From NCBI GenBank assembly GCA_023807065.1, contig JAJJLU010003769.1, forward strand, positions 1 through 32,436: a DNA stretch of 32,436 bases. Direction: 5' to 3'. This DNA comes from Isotricha intestinalis. Lineage: Eukaryota > Ciliophora > Litostomatea > Vestibuliferida > Isotrichidae. Positions 18,846 to 27,135 of this stretch are shown piece by piece; within the stretch, counting starts at the first letter, position 1, and every line of letters begins with the position of its first letter. The notes under the pieces are model-generated. The model was not told where the DNA came from. It saw only the letters and a list, made by a program, of their open reading frames with translations, and searched no databases. Made by a program: the position numbers and the translations under genes.

Positions 18846-20849
18846 TCAACTATTATTATAATCATCTGCATCATCATCATCATCAGATTCATATTCATCA
18901 TTATCATCATATTTTTGAGAATTCTTTTTATTATCTTTTTTTTTCTCTTCTTTAATTAATTCATCTTCATTATTTTCTAATTTATAAACCATTCCTCTAT
19001 ATAATTTTCTTCTGTAATGAGGTTCAATTAATCCAACTTCACTTAAATTTCCAATATGACTATTCCCATCATTAATAGTTTCACTTTGAGCTTTTGTAAT
19101 TTCTGATTTAACATCTTCTTCTCCATTATTATTATTATTTTCATTATTATCTTCATTGTTATTTTGATTATTATTATTATTATTTTCATTATTGTCTTCA
19201 TTGTTATTTTCATTATTATTATTATTATTGTCATTATTGTTTTCATTATTATTATTTTCATTATTTTGAATTGCTGCATCATTTACATTATTATTGTTTC
19301 CATTATTATTATTTTGATTTAAAGGATTATTATTATTTCCTTGTTGATGTTTTTGAATTTCTTCTTTTTTAGTATTATTTATAATTTCTGTAATTTTATC
19401 TAAAAGTTCACTTGTAGACATTTGATTAGCTTTAGCAAAAAAATGTTCTTTAAATTTTTTTAATTTCATTTCTCTTTCCTCATCTTCTGGTATTGTTTTC
19501 ATAAAATTATCATAATGAGTTGTTTCACAATTTAATTTTCTTTCACTATCTTCAATATGTTTATTAATTTTATTCATATCAAAATCATTTTTTTGAGCAA
19601 TTTGATAGATAGGACCAGCTAAAAATTCATTTAATTTAATATTTGTTTTTTCAAAAATTTTACTATCTAATTTTTCTTTATCATTAAAACCTGCTTCTTT
19701 ATTTACAATATAATTTAAAGATTTCATAGTATAATCACAAATATTATTTAATTGATTAAATTGTTTTTTTAATTCTGGATCTTCATTAATATAATCATTT
19801 AAATTTTTAGTTCCTTTTAATTGTGATTCTAAAGATCTATTTTTTCCTCTTTCATAAGATTTAAAAGCTTCTTCTGCAGTATTATCTTGTTTTAATGATT
19901 TAATTGGAAATAAATTTTCTTCATCTTCTTCTTCTTCTTTATTCTCTTCAATTTTTTCTAATTTTTTTTCTTTTTTACTATTTGTATTTATTTCTTCTAA
20001 TTTTTGTTCTTCTTCTTCTTCATTTAAATTTTCTATTTTATTGTATTTTCCATCATCTTTTAATAATTTTTCTTGAAGTTCTTTTGATATTTTTTTATCA
20101 AATAAATTTTTTATAAAGTCTGGTTCATTTTCATCTTTATATAATGAACTTTCTAATGGTTTCTCCGTACTTATTGTTTCTAATTCTTTTTTTTTTAATT
20201 CTTCTTCTTCTTTTTTTTTTCTTTCTTCTTCTTCTAATTTTTTTTTTCTTTCTTCTTCTAATCTTCTTTTCTTTTCTTCTTCAACTTTTTTTTTATGTTC
20301 CTCTTCTAATTTTTTTCTAAGTTGTTCTTCTTCTTCTTCTTTTTTTTTTCTTTCTTCTTCTAATTTTTTTTCTCTTTCTTCTTTTCTTTTTCTTTCTCTT
20401 TCTTCAGGAGTCATATTTTTTTCTTTTTGCATTTCTTCAAATTCTTTTTTCATTCTTCTAATATCTTCTTCTTCACTTAAAACTTTTTCTTTTTCTTCAT
20501 TAATACTTTTAAAAGTTGTTTCTTTCTCTTTATCATATTTCATTTTCATTTGTTGATAATAATTATTATCTGGAGTTTTTCCTAAAAATCTCATCATATG
20601 TAGAAAAGTCCAATGAAGTCTTACTGCTTCTTCACTGTATTGATATTTTTTTGAATTATTACATAAAGATTGAAATTTATTTGCAATTTCAAAAAAATTA
20701 AAATTGTATTTAACAACAAATTCATATAGTTGCATATCATGATATGGTGTCCAAAGTTTTCCATTTTGTTCTTTTACTTTCTGATTATTTAATATTTCTT
20801 CTGCTATTTTTTTTCGAATTTCTTCCATTTGGAAATTTGAATTTGACAT
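18846..20849 (-). CDS. SANT/Myb-like domain protein with charged single helix and Asn tract
   Basis: A 667-residue protein. Residues ~30-90 look like a SANT/Myb-type helical domain: GKLWTPYHDMQLYEFVVKYN, then FFEIANKFQ, then SEEAVRLHWTFLHMM, with spaced Trp and aromatic residues. Residues ~150-225 are an uninterrupted Glu/Lys/Arg stretch (EEERKKKLEEE type), likely a long charged single helix or coiled coil. Residues ~240-500 are mixed helical. Residues ~500-580 are an Asn/Glu tract. The tail is a short more conserved-looking patch (LIEPHYRRKLYRGMVYKLE) and an acidic end. A nuclear role is suggested only by the N-terminal domain. The stop is TGA, followed two codons later by an in-frame TAA. 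It lies 101 bp upstream... of nothing on its own strand but 3' of the PROPPIN gene, whose stop is 101 bp from this ATG, and 5' of the channel gene. Confidence 0.75.
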   Translation of the reverse strand: MSNSNFQMEEIRKKIAEEILNNQKVKEQNGKLWTPYHDMQLYEFVVKYNFNFFEIANKFQSLCNNSKKYQYSEEAVRLHWTFLHMMRFLGKTPDNNYYQQMKMKYDKEKETTFKSINEEKEKVLSEEEDIRRMKKEFEEMQKEKNMTPEERERKRKEEREKKLEEERKKKEEEEEQLRKKLEEEHKKKVEEEKKRRLEEERKKKLEEEERKKKEEEELKKKELETISTEKPLESSLYKDENEPDFIKNLFDKKISKELQEKLLKDDGKYNKIENLNEEEEEQKLEEINTNSKKEKKLEKIEENKEEEEDEENLFPIKSLKQDNTAEEAFKSYERGKNRSLESQLKGTKNLNDYINEDPELKKQFNQLNNICDYTMKSLNYIVNKEAGFNDKEKLDSKIFEKTNIKLNEFLAGPIYQIAQKNDFDMNKINKHIEDSERKLNCETTHYDNFMKTIPEDEEREMKLKKFKEHFFAKANQMSTSELLDKITEIINNTKKEEIQKHQQGNNNNPLNQNNNNGNNNNVNDAAIQNNENNNNENNNDNNNNNNENNNEDNNENNNNNNQNNNEDNNENNNNNGEEDVKSEITKAQSETINDGNSHIGNLSEVGLIEPHYRRKLYRGMVYKLENNEDELIKEEKKKDNKKNSQKYDDNDEYESDDDDDADDYNNS
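19121..19345. repeat. In-frame Asn/Glu-coding trinucleotide repeat with a 45-bp tandem duplication
   Basis: Read on the minus strand, AAT/AAC and GAA/GAC codons give Asn runs broken by Glu and Asp inside the SANT-like gene. Two 25-bp copies at 19141-19165 and 19186-19210 differ at one base and lie 45 bp (15 codons) apart. This shows tandem duplication that kept the frame. Confidence 0.85.
20180..20430. repeat. Glu/Lys/Arg-coding low-complexity tract
   Basis: TTC/TTT-rich sequence on the plus strand encodes the charged helix of the SANT-like protein. Blocks of EEERKKKLEEE type recur with variation. It is a compositional repeat inside a coding region, not a separate element. Confidence 0.7.
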
Positions 20850-20950
20850 TTTTTTTAAAATAAATTTAATTATATTAATTGTTTAAATTATTATTGATTA
20901 ATAATTTATTATTTCTAAAAAATCTTTTTTTAATAATTATAATTTATTTA

Positions 20951-22129
20951 TTAAAGCATATCCCAATTTTCAACTTTTGAATCTTTAATTTCATATATTG
21001 ATGATATAATTACATCATTCTCATAAATATTCACAGATTGGCCAAAAGTATTATTATTTTTTTCTAAAAATTTTTTTGCATTGAAAATTTGATAAGTATT
21101 TTTGGAAAAATTAATTTTAATATTTAAACCAACTCCATTATATCCAATAACAGAAATATCATTTGAATTATTTAAATTAAATATAAAACATCCATATTTA
21201 TTATAATATAAATTATAAAAACTATCTTCAAATCCTTTAAAAACATCTTTTAATCTAATTTTCATCATTGAAAATATTGTAGAAGAAACTATTTTATATA
21301 AAATATTTGTAATATTATATCCGTATGAATCCTTTAAATCAAAAATATGTATTGTTTTATTTTTATTAACAACTGCTAAATATTTTTGATTTAATATACA
21401 TATTGAAATTATTTCTCCTGTTTTTTTTCCTCTATATAAAACATAAATTTTATTATTTGTTTCAACATCAAAAGAATTAATATAACTTCCATTTTCATCA
21501 ACTAAAAAAATTTGATTTAGTTCATATAAATAAAACATATTTTGAATTTTCGAAAAATCGGTTTTTAAAGTTATTGTTTGGTCTTTAAAAAAATTTTTGG
21601 AATAATAAGATGTAATAGATAAATCTTTTTCATTTTTCTCATATATTGCAATATAGATTTTTTCATTTAGATTTTCATTCCCTTGAGAAATCCAAATTTC
21701 ATTTCCAAAATTATTTTCATTTAAAAAAGGTATAGATAAAATAATGTTAATTTCATTTAAAATAGCATATGAATAAACTGAAATTTCTCCTTTATTAATA
21801 ATAAAAACATACTTTAAAATAGATTTAATGTCAATAATTGGATTAAAAAATAAAGTTGAATAAATTTCTTTTTGATTAATTAAATCATAAAAAATTATTT
21901 TTTTATTATTATATTTCTGGTTATTTTCTGAGCCTGTAAAAACAACAACATTCAATTCATATAATAAAGATGCTTTTGATATTTCTCCTAATTGAATATC
22001 ATTTTTGTTTGAAGATAAAATTAATGAAAAATCTTTTGATGAAAAAGTATATATTCCGTTATTGCAACATACACAAAATTGAGTTTTATTTTGATTTAAA
22101 GATATATGATTGATTTTGTAAATTTCCAT
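20951..22129 (-). CDS. PROPPIN beta-propeller protein (WIPI/Atg18/WDR45-like)
   Basis: A 392-residue WD-repeat propeller. ATG at 22129 is the first ATG (the codon before it is TTG). PROPPINs bind PI3P and PI(3,5)P2 and act in autophagosome formation and endolysosomal traffic. Supporting patches are NHISLNQNKTQFCVCCNNGI at the N-terminus (blade 1), NNKKIIFYDLINQKEIYSTL (the 'NKV.IWD......ELEF' position), and VLYRGKKTGEIISICI followed by LAVVNKNKTIHIFDL. The last patch sits exactly where the lipid-binding FRRG loop and the following blade occur in Atg18/WIPI proteins. Here the motif reads LYRG, so one of the two arginines is replaced. The stop is TAA. The gene is divergent from Rab2 across 103 bp. 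It was identified by eye, and the propeller blades are divergent elsewhere. Confidence 0.75.
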   Translation of the reverse strand: MEIYKINHISLNQNKTQFCVCCNNGIYTFSSKDFSLILSSNKNDIQLGEISKASLLYELNVVVFTGSENNQKYNNKKIIFYDLINQKEIYSTLFFNPIIDIKSILKYVFIINKGEISVYSYAILNEINIILSIPFLNENNFGNEIWISQGNENLNEKIYIAIYEKNEKDLSITSYYSKNFFKDQTITLKTDFSKIQNMFYLYELNQIFLVDENGSYINSFDVETNNKIYVLYRGKKTGEIISICILNQKYLAVVNKNKTIHIFDLKDSYGYNITNILYKIVSSTIFSMMKIRLKDVFKGFEDSFYNLYYNKYGCFIFNLNNSNDISVIGYNGVGLNIKINFSKNTYQIFNAKKFLEKNNNTFGQSVNIYENDVIISSIYEIKDSKVENWDML

Positions 22130-22232
22130 CAAACTTTTTTTAATTTAATTAAATTAAAAATTGTGTTTGTAAATAAATTAAAAAAAAACACAAAAATAAC
22201 ATTAAAAAATTTAAAAATATCAAAAAAATAAA
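22130..22232. promoter_or_regulatory. Divergent promoter between the PROPPIN and Rab2-like genes
   Basis: A 103-bp AT-rich spacer between two ATGs facing away from each other must carry both leaders and promoters. No specific motif is recognisable. Both genes act in membrane traffic, so shared control is plausible but inferred. Confidence 0.45.
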
Positions 22233-22886
22233 ATGTCTTCATCAAACCCACTTGGAGAAGACAAGAGCAAATATGACTATATGTTTCGTTATATAATAGT
22301 AGGAGATTCAAACGTAGGTAAATCATGTCTCCTTCTTCAATTCACAGATAATAAATTTAGACAAAATCATGAAGCAACAATAGGAGTTGAATTTGGTGGA
22401 AAGACATTAGAAATAAAAAACAAAAATGTAAAGATTCAAATATGGGATACAGCAGGTCAAGAAGTATATCAAGCTATAACAAGAGGCTATTATAAAGGAG
22501 CAACAGGAGCATTTGTAGTATATGATATAACAAGGAAAGAAACTTTTGAACATGTTGAAAAATGGTTAGAAGATGTTAGGACTAATGCTTCAAAGGATAT
22601 TCAAGTTATATTAATTGGAAATAAGAAAGATTTAGAAAGTGAAAGAGTTATTAGTTTTGATGATGGAAGTTCTCTTGCAGAAAAACATAATATTTTATTT
22701 TTAGAAACTAGTGCTAAAACTGCTTTTAACGTTCAAGAAGCATTCATTAAAAGTGCTGAAAAAATTTTAGAAGGTATTTTAAAAAGTGGAGTTGATCCTA
22801 ATAAAACCAATCAAAATGTTAAAATTAGTAGTGAAGATGATGATGATGATGAAATTAGAGAAAAAAAAAAAAAATGTTGTTTGTAA
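22233..22886 (+). CDS. RAB2: Rab2-like small GTPase
   Basis: A 217-residue Rab GTPase with every nucleotide-binding motif visible: P-loop GDSNVGKS (~24-31), switch I with ATIGVEF (~48-54), WDTAGQE in switch II (~74-80), NKKD for guanine (~133-136) and ETSAK (~163-167). Rab2-type features include KSCLLLQFTDNKF, VEKWLEDVR, IGNKKDLESER and SAKTAFNVQEAFI. Rab2 acts in ER-Golgi, Golgi and late endosome/lysosome traffic. The C-terminus is acidic (six Asp/Glu), then poly-Lys, then CCL, two cysteines suited to double geranylgeranylation. Rab4 and Rab14 belong to the same group and are less likely alternatives. The 5' half has noticeably richer codons than neighbouring genes. The start is ATG after a long A-run and the stop is TAA. 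Confidence 0.93.
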   Translation: MSSSNPLGEDKSKYDYMFRYIIVGDSNVGKSCLLLQFTDNKFRQNHEATIGVEFGGKTLEIKNKNVKIQIWDTAGQEVYQAITRGYYKGATGAFVVYDITRKETFEHVEKWLEDVRTNASKDIQVILIGNKKDLESERVISFDDGSSLAEKHNILFLETSAKTAFNVQEAFIKSAEKILEGILKSGVDPNKTNQNVKISSEDDDDDEIREKKKKCCL

Positions 22887-23218
22887 TTTACAAATTATAA
22901 TATCAGAGTTAATTTTATAGGATTTATCTTATTTTGTATATTTTTTTTTAAATTAATATATTTAAATTTTTGAAAAAGATGTTTTTTTATAAGGATTGTA
23001 GTAATTTAAAAAATATTTGAAAAATTTTATATTTATAAAAAACAATACTATATTATTTTTATTGATTTTTTTGGCTTTTTTCTCGTCTTTTGTTTTTGTT
23101 TTATTGTTTCAATGTTGGTAATATTATTTGTCATTGAAACTTTAATTTTTGATATTCTTTTTGCATTATCAATTTTAAGTAATTTAAATTGTTCTCTTAT
23201 TTTTTATTTTAATTATAA

Positions 23219-23710
23219 TACTGTATTTTTGCGGAGTCCTGCCTCAGAACATGATAATTTCAGAAAATTTTAGGGTGGCAGTACTCCACTAAGAACTGAA
23301 AAAATTTTTTAAAAGATTAATTTTTTTTAATTTTTATCAAATATAAAGTTTAATTAATATTAAATTTTTAATGAGTATAAATTTTAATATTATTGATTAT
23401 CTTCTGAATCATCAATTTCTTCGATTTCATATTCTCCTCTTTCTTCTTCAATTTTTTTTCCCTTTTTTTCCATCATTAATTGTATCATTGAGTAAAATAA
23501 ATTTCATCATTTTTTAAGTCATTTAATTCATTTATTTAATCAAATCCATTAAAATTATTTGGGGGGGCAGGACAACGAAAATTATTGTAAAATTTATTTA
23601 GGTATATTTTTTCAAAAATTTTGGTGGTTTAGGACTCAGCAAAATACGGTACTTTTTCTAAATATAAAATATGAGGCTTGCGGACTTTAAACACGGTACT
23701 TTTTCTAAAG
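23219..23710. mobile_element. Degenerate MITE-like or transposon remnant with inverted ends
   Basis: The left motif at 23219-23240 (TACTGTATTTTTGCGGAGTC, continuing CT) reappears in reverse complement at 23632-23653 (AGTACCGTATTTTGCTGAGT, continuing CC) with a few mismatches and one T indel. A second reverse copy at 23682-23700 shares the outer part. The 17-bp string ACGGTACTTTTTCTAAA occurs twice in direct orientation at 23646-23662 and 23693-23709. A short hairpin pairs GGAGTCCTGCC (23233-23243) with GGCAGTACTCC (23277-23287, one mismatch). GGCAGGAC at 23566-23573 is a further inverted match. There is no intact transposase. The superfamily is not assigned and the exact ends are uncertain. 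Confidence 0.55.
23390..23559 (-). pseudogene. Broken coding remnant inside the repeat element
   Basis: On the minus strand a coding-like stretch reads NNFNGFD, a TAA, then INELNDLKNDEIYFTQ, then shifts frame to MIQLMMEKKGKKIEEERGEY and on to an acidic tail ending DDSEDNQ at a TAA at 23390-23392. The intact last part is 32 codons (ATG at 23488). One stop and one frame change within ~55 codons suggest a decayed 3' end of a gene, perhaps of the element that the flanking repeats belong to. I do not recognise the protein. Confidence 0.4.
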
Positions 23711-23821
23711 ATTTTTAAATTACTTTTCTATTCAATAAAATAAAACTATTTAAATATCTTTTCCCATATTTTTAGGCATTAAATCTATAAAATAAAAAAA
23801 TATATTCAAAATAATAAAATA

Positions 23822-25932
23822 ATGAATGTCTTATATTTATTAATCTTTTTATTTTGTTTTTCAAAAATTTCATTAAAAACAGAAATCCCCCCAATTCCAA
23901 TATGGCATGAATATTTAAAACATTTTTTTGAAGATTATAATCCTTTTCCAACAATTAATTATTCATTTTTAGACGATGATAAAAATCTCCAATTGAATTT
24001 TAATAAATTTGAAGATGAAAAAAATTGTAAAAAGGAGGGCTTTTCATATTATTTATTTTTAATTCAAACAATATTAATTTATAAAGAAGAAGTTGATTAT
24101 AGAAGTTATTTAGGTATATGCTTACCAAATTATAATGCCAGTGAACTTGATTTAGTTTTAATGACTTATTTTTATTTATGGGAAAATAAAAATTTAACTC
24201 ATTCTTTCATTATTGATTATGAAACTCCTTTGATTGAAAATACTGGAATTAGATTTAGAGCAATTTTCTTTGTTTTTATTCTTATAATTTATTTATTTTT
24301 GAATATTTACGTATCTATTTTTCCAAGTACAGAAATTTTTAAATCTAACATTGAAATAGAAAAAGAAAAAAAAAAAACTGAAGAAGATATTCAATATTTG
24401 TTACAAGAAAATTTTGAAGGAAATAATAAGTTAGGTAATTTAGATTTAATTCAAACTTATAATTATAATAATATATATGGTAAAAAAGAAAATAAAAAAC
24501 AATATGGATTATCTGCAAAAGATAAAATTGATGAGTTTTTTTCTATTTACGATGCTAAAATAATAAGTGAAATATACAATTGTTTTTCTTTGAAATTAAA
24601 TTTAAAATCTCTTTTATCAAATAAAATTGAAAAAATGAATGAAGAAGAAAGAGAAATTAAAATTTTAAATGGAATGGTTTCATTTAGTTTTATTATTGTT
24701 TCTTATTATACTTGTTTACCAATTTTAGAAAGAGTTCCAATAAAAAACCCAAAGAATTTTTATAAAATATCAGAATCAATTTTCACACAACTTTTTTTTA
24801 ATGGCGATTTTATTTATGATATAATATTTACTTTAAATGGTTTTATTACATCATCTGTTTATATTAGAAAAAAGAAAGAAATGAATATAAAAAATGTTTT
24901 ATTATATATTTTTTATAGTATTTTTCCAATTTATTTCTTAATAATTTCAGTTTATTTAATTTATTCTCAAATATTCCCTTTATTTAATCATGGTCCTTTA
25001 CCTAAATATTTTTATAACGAAGAAATTTATTCTTGTGATTGTCAAATGGTGAATATAGTTTTGTTAATTGTAAATTTCACTTATGGTTTATATGAAAAAT
25101 ATTTTCCTTTTTGTATTTATCATATTTGGACAATATTAGCTAATCAACAATATTTCATTGCTGGAATTTTTTTAATGTTCTCATATGCCAAATTTAAAGC
25201 TTTATTTGTTGTAATATTTACTTTGTTAACATTTAATATTTTTATATTACATATTTTTTCAATTTTAGGTTATACAAAACCTTTAACTTATATTGATTTA
25301 ATAAATAGAAATTTAAGAAGTTTTTATGGGCAATATGGTTTAAAAATATTTACAAGAGCAGGACCATTTTTAATTGGATTTATTTGTGGTTTTTTATATT
25401 ATCATTCAAAAAAACAAAGTAAAAAAAAATTATATACTATTGTATCTAATATGCAAAATAAATATTTATATGCTAATTTGATTTTCTTCTTTATCTTATT
25501 TTTTTAATTTTTAATGCTATTTACTTTGAAATTAATGATTATGTTTCTTTTATTGATTATTATTGGCCTGGATGGTTATTTAATCTTTTTAAACACGATT
25601 TTTTTTCAATTAGTATTTTAGGAATTACTATTTCTTGTTTATCTCTGAAAAATAATAGTATAAAACAATTTGTTGATTTTATTTTTTTAAATAAATTTTC
25701 TTTATTTTTATCAAAAATTTCTCCATGTTATTATATATTATTGGCAATTGTAGCAAGAGGATATTTTTATAGATTTTCAGAACCTATAAGTGTAAGCAAT
25801 TTATCTTTAATTTATTATTTAATAATTATTTCTTTTATTAACATCATTTCAAGTATTATCTTTTATTTGCTATTTCAAAGACCTTTTGTTGGAATAAATG
25901 AAATAATTAAAAATATTTCTTTAAATAAATAA
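23822..25932 (+). CDS. NRF-6-like membrane acyltransferase (acyltransferase-3 type), split by a frame change
   Basis: The first frame (23822-25507) encodes 561 residues. It has a signal peptide (~1-19), a luminal NRF-type region with YRSYLGICLPNYNASEL (~95-115), a membrane helix (~148-170), a charged loop, and then many helices from ~281 (LNGMVSFSFIIVSYYTCLP, later FFNGDFIYDIIFTLNGFITS and LANQQYFIAG). This order is that of NRF-6/acyltransferase-3 proteins, multi-pass enzymes that move acyl groups onto lipids or glycans. The frame stops at TAA 25505-25507. The adjoining -1 frame is open from 25475 to TAA 25930-25932 and continues in the same style (DYYWPGWLFNLFKHDFFSIS, later VARGYFYRFSEPISVSNLS), giving about 700 residues in all, a normal family length. 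The break sits in a T7 run at 25498-25504. It could be a real frameshift mutation, a sequence error or slippage. Confidence 0.72.
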
Positions 25933-26017
25933 TAAAAAAATGTTTATTTATTAAATCATTATATTTAAAAAATATTCATTTAAGTGAAATTATTTTTTTT
26001 TTAGGATTTTTTTTTAA

Positions 26018-27100
26018 TTATTTATTATAATTTTGAATATATTTTTTACTCTCGTCTTTAAAAGGATTTTTTTTTATTCCATCTTTTTTATTTTGTTCTG
26101 TTTTATTGATTTTTTGATTAATTGCATTAGATGGTTTTCCTTCATCATTGCTTTCAATAATTATTGGTAATGTAGAACTTTTATTTAAATTTTTGTCAAT
26201 ATTATTATCTGTGACCAATCCATTTTTCTTCTGATTAAATTTATTCCTATAATAATTTTGTTTTTTTAGAGCCAATTTTGTGTAAGAATTTTCTTCTTCT
26301 TCGTCATAATATTGACTTTTTTCTGTAGGAAAGAAGATTTTATTTTGATTTAATAATTCATAAATTGAATTTTGAGATGAAAACGAATATTTTTTAGTTA
26401 TAGAAGATATTGATTCATTTTTTAATAAAAAAGCCCCTGTTGAAAGATTTGGTTTACATTTTAGAGTATTATCATTATAATTTTTGATAGAATTTTCATT
26501 ATTATCAATAAAATTTTTATTTTTGTTTTGGTTCTGATTTTTATTTTTTAAATTTTGGTTTTTATTGATGATTCTTTTTTCTTTAGTATTTTTTTTTTTT
26601 TTTGTATTTTTTCCATTTATATCATCAACACTTAAAGTTCTTTTCGAATTATTTTTATTTATTTTTGTTTTATATTTTAGTAAATTTTCCTCAGATTTGG
26701 ATAAGTTATAATATTCAAACTTATCTTCATTTATTATTTTAATTAATTGATTGATTTTATTGTCCGATATTCCCAAAGGAATATTACTTTTATTAATTTC
26801 AAAATTTTTTTTATACACATCAAACCATGAATTATAATTTAAATTACTTATAATTAAATTATTTTCTTCTTTCTTTCCTATTTTTTTATCTGCATTCCTG
26901 AAATCTAAAAATGGATTTAAAAAACAAGATACATTAAAATCTACTTTTAAATTATCATTGTCAATTAAGCAAGAATTACAAATATTTGATAATTCTGAAA
27001 TATAATTATTAAAAAATTCTTGGTTTTTTTCTTCAATTTTTTTTTTATTCATATTATCAGAAAAATTAAAATTTTTACATTCATTACACTCATTCCCCAT
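26018..27100 (-). CDS. Low-complexity Asn/Lys-rich protein, possible N-myristoylated
   Basis: A 360-residue protein I do not recognise. It begins MGNECNECK. Gly2 with Asn at position 6 fits the N-myristoylation pattern, and two cysteines close by could be palmitoylated, so membrane attachment is plausible. The rest is polar, mostly Asn, Lys, Ser and Gln, with no membrane segment, and is probably disordered. An acidic/Tyr patch (YYDEEEENSYTKLALKKQNY) near residue 270 and the patch NSWFDVYKKNFEINKSNIPL near 95 look more constrained. The stop is TAA, 85 bp from the stop of the convergent acyltransferase. Its ATG is only 36 positions from that of the plus-strand 1149-residue gene. Confidence 0.65.
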   Translation of the reverse strand: MGNECNECKNFNFSDNMNKKKIEEKNQEFFNNYISELSNICNSCLIDNDNLKVDFNVSCFLNPFLDFRNADKKIGKKEENNLIISNLNYNSWFDVYKKNFEINKSNIPLGISDNKINQLIKIINEDKFEYYNLSKSEENLLKYKTKINKNNSKRTLSVDDINGKNTKKKKNTKEKRIINKNQNLKNKNQNQNKNKNFIDNNENSIKNYNDNTLKCKPNLSTGAFLLKNESISSITKKYSFSSQNSIYELLNQNKIFFPTEKSQYYDEEEENSYTKLALKKQNYYRNKFNQKKNGLVTDNNIDKNLNKSSTLPIIIESNDEGKPSNAINQKINKTEQNKKDGIKKNPFKDESKKYIQNYNK

Positions 27101-27135
27101 TTTTAATTATTTTTTTTATTTTTAATTATATATAA
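27101..27135. promoter_or_regulatory. 35-bp divergent spacer between two start codons
   Basis: Two oppositely directed genes start 35 bp apart across a pure A/T spacer. Either the two 5' leaders overlap, or each gene's promoter lies within the other's coding region. Confidence 0.45.

Larger units (their letters stand above)
22887..23821. other. Intergenic region holding a degenerate repeat element
   Basis: 935 bp between Rab2 (stop 22886) and the acyltransferase start. The outer parts are plain AT-rich sequence. The middle (about 23219-23710) contains GC-richer inverted and direct repeats and a broken coding remnant, each listed separately. Confidence 0.6.

Noticed and set aside
19043..19282. 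Minus-strand frame rich in Met, Ile and Lys overlapping the Asn tract
   Set aside because: It is the same trinucleotide repeat read in another frame (AAT read as ATA/ATG), not a separate gene.
22130..22132. TTG one codon upstream as the PROPPIN start
   Set aside because: An ATG follows immediately at 22129 and every other gene here starts with ATG, so the ATG was chosen.
22129..22326. Minus-strand frame overlapping the Rab2 start
   Set aside because: It is antisense to the conserved Rab P-loop region and has no recognisable content.
23233..23287. Hairpin as a tRNA or other structured RNA gene
   Set aside because: The stem is short with a long loop, no cloverleaf or polymerase III boxes are visible, and the same motif recurs nearby in both orientations, which fits a repeat element better.
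25505..25740. A conventional intron at the acyltransferase break
   Set aside because: No GT...AG pair of suitable length at the junction is needed or obvious. The -1 frame is already open before the stop, and a single T change in the T-run is the simplest explanation, although a short intron cannot be fully excluded.
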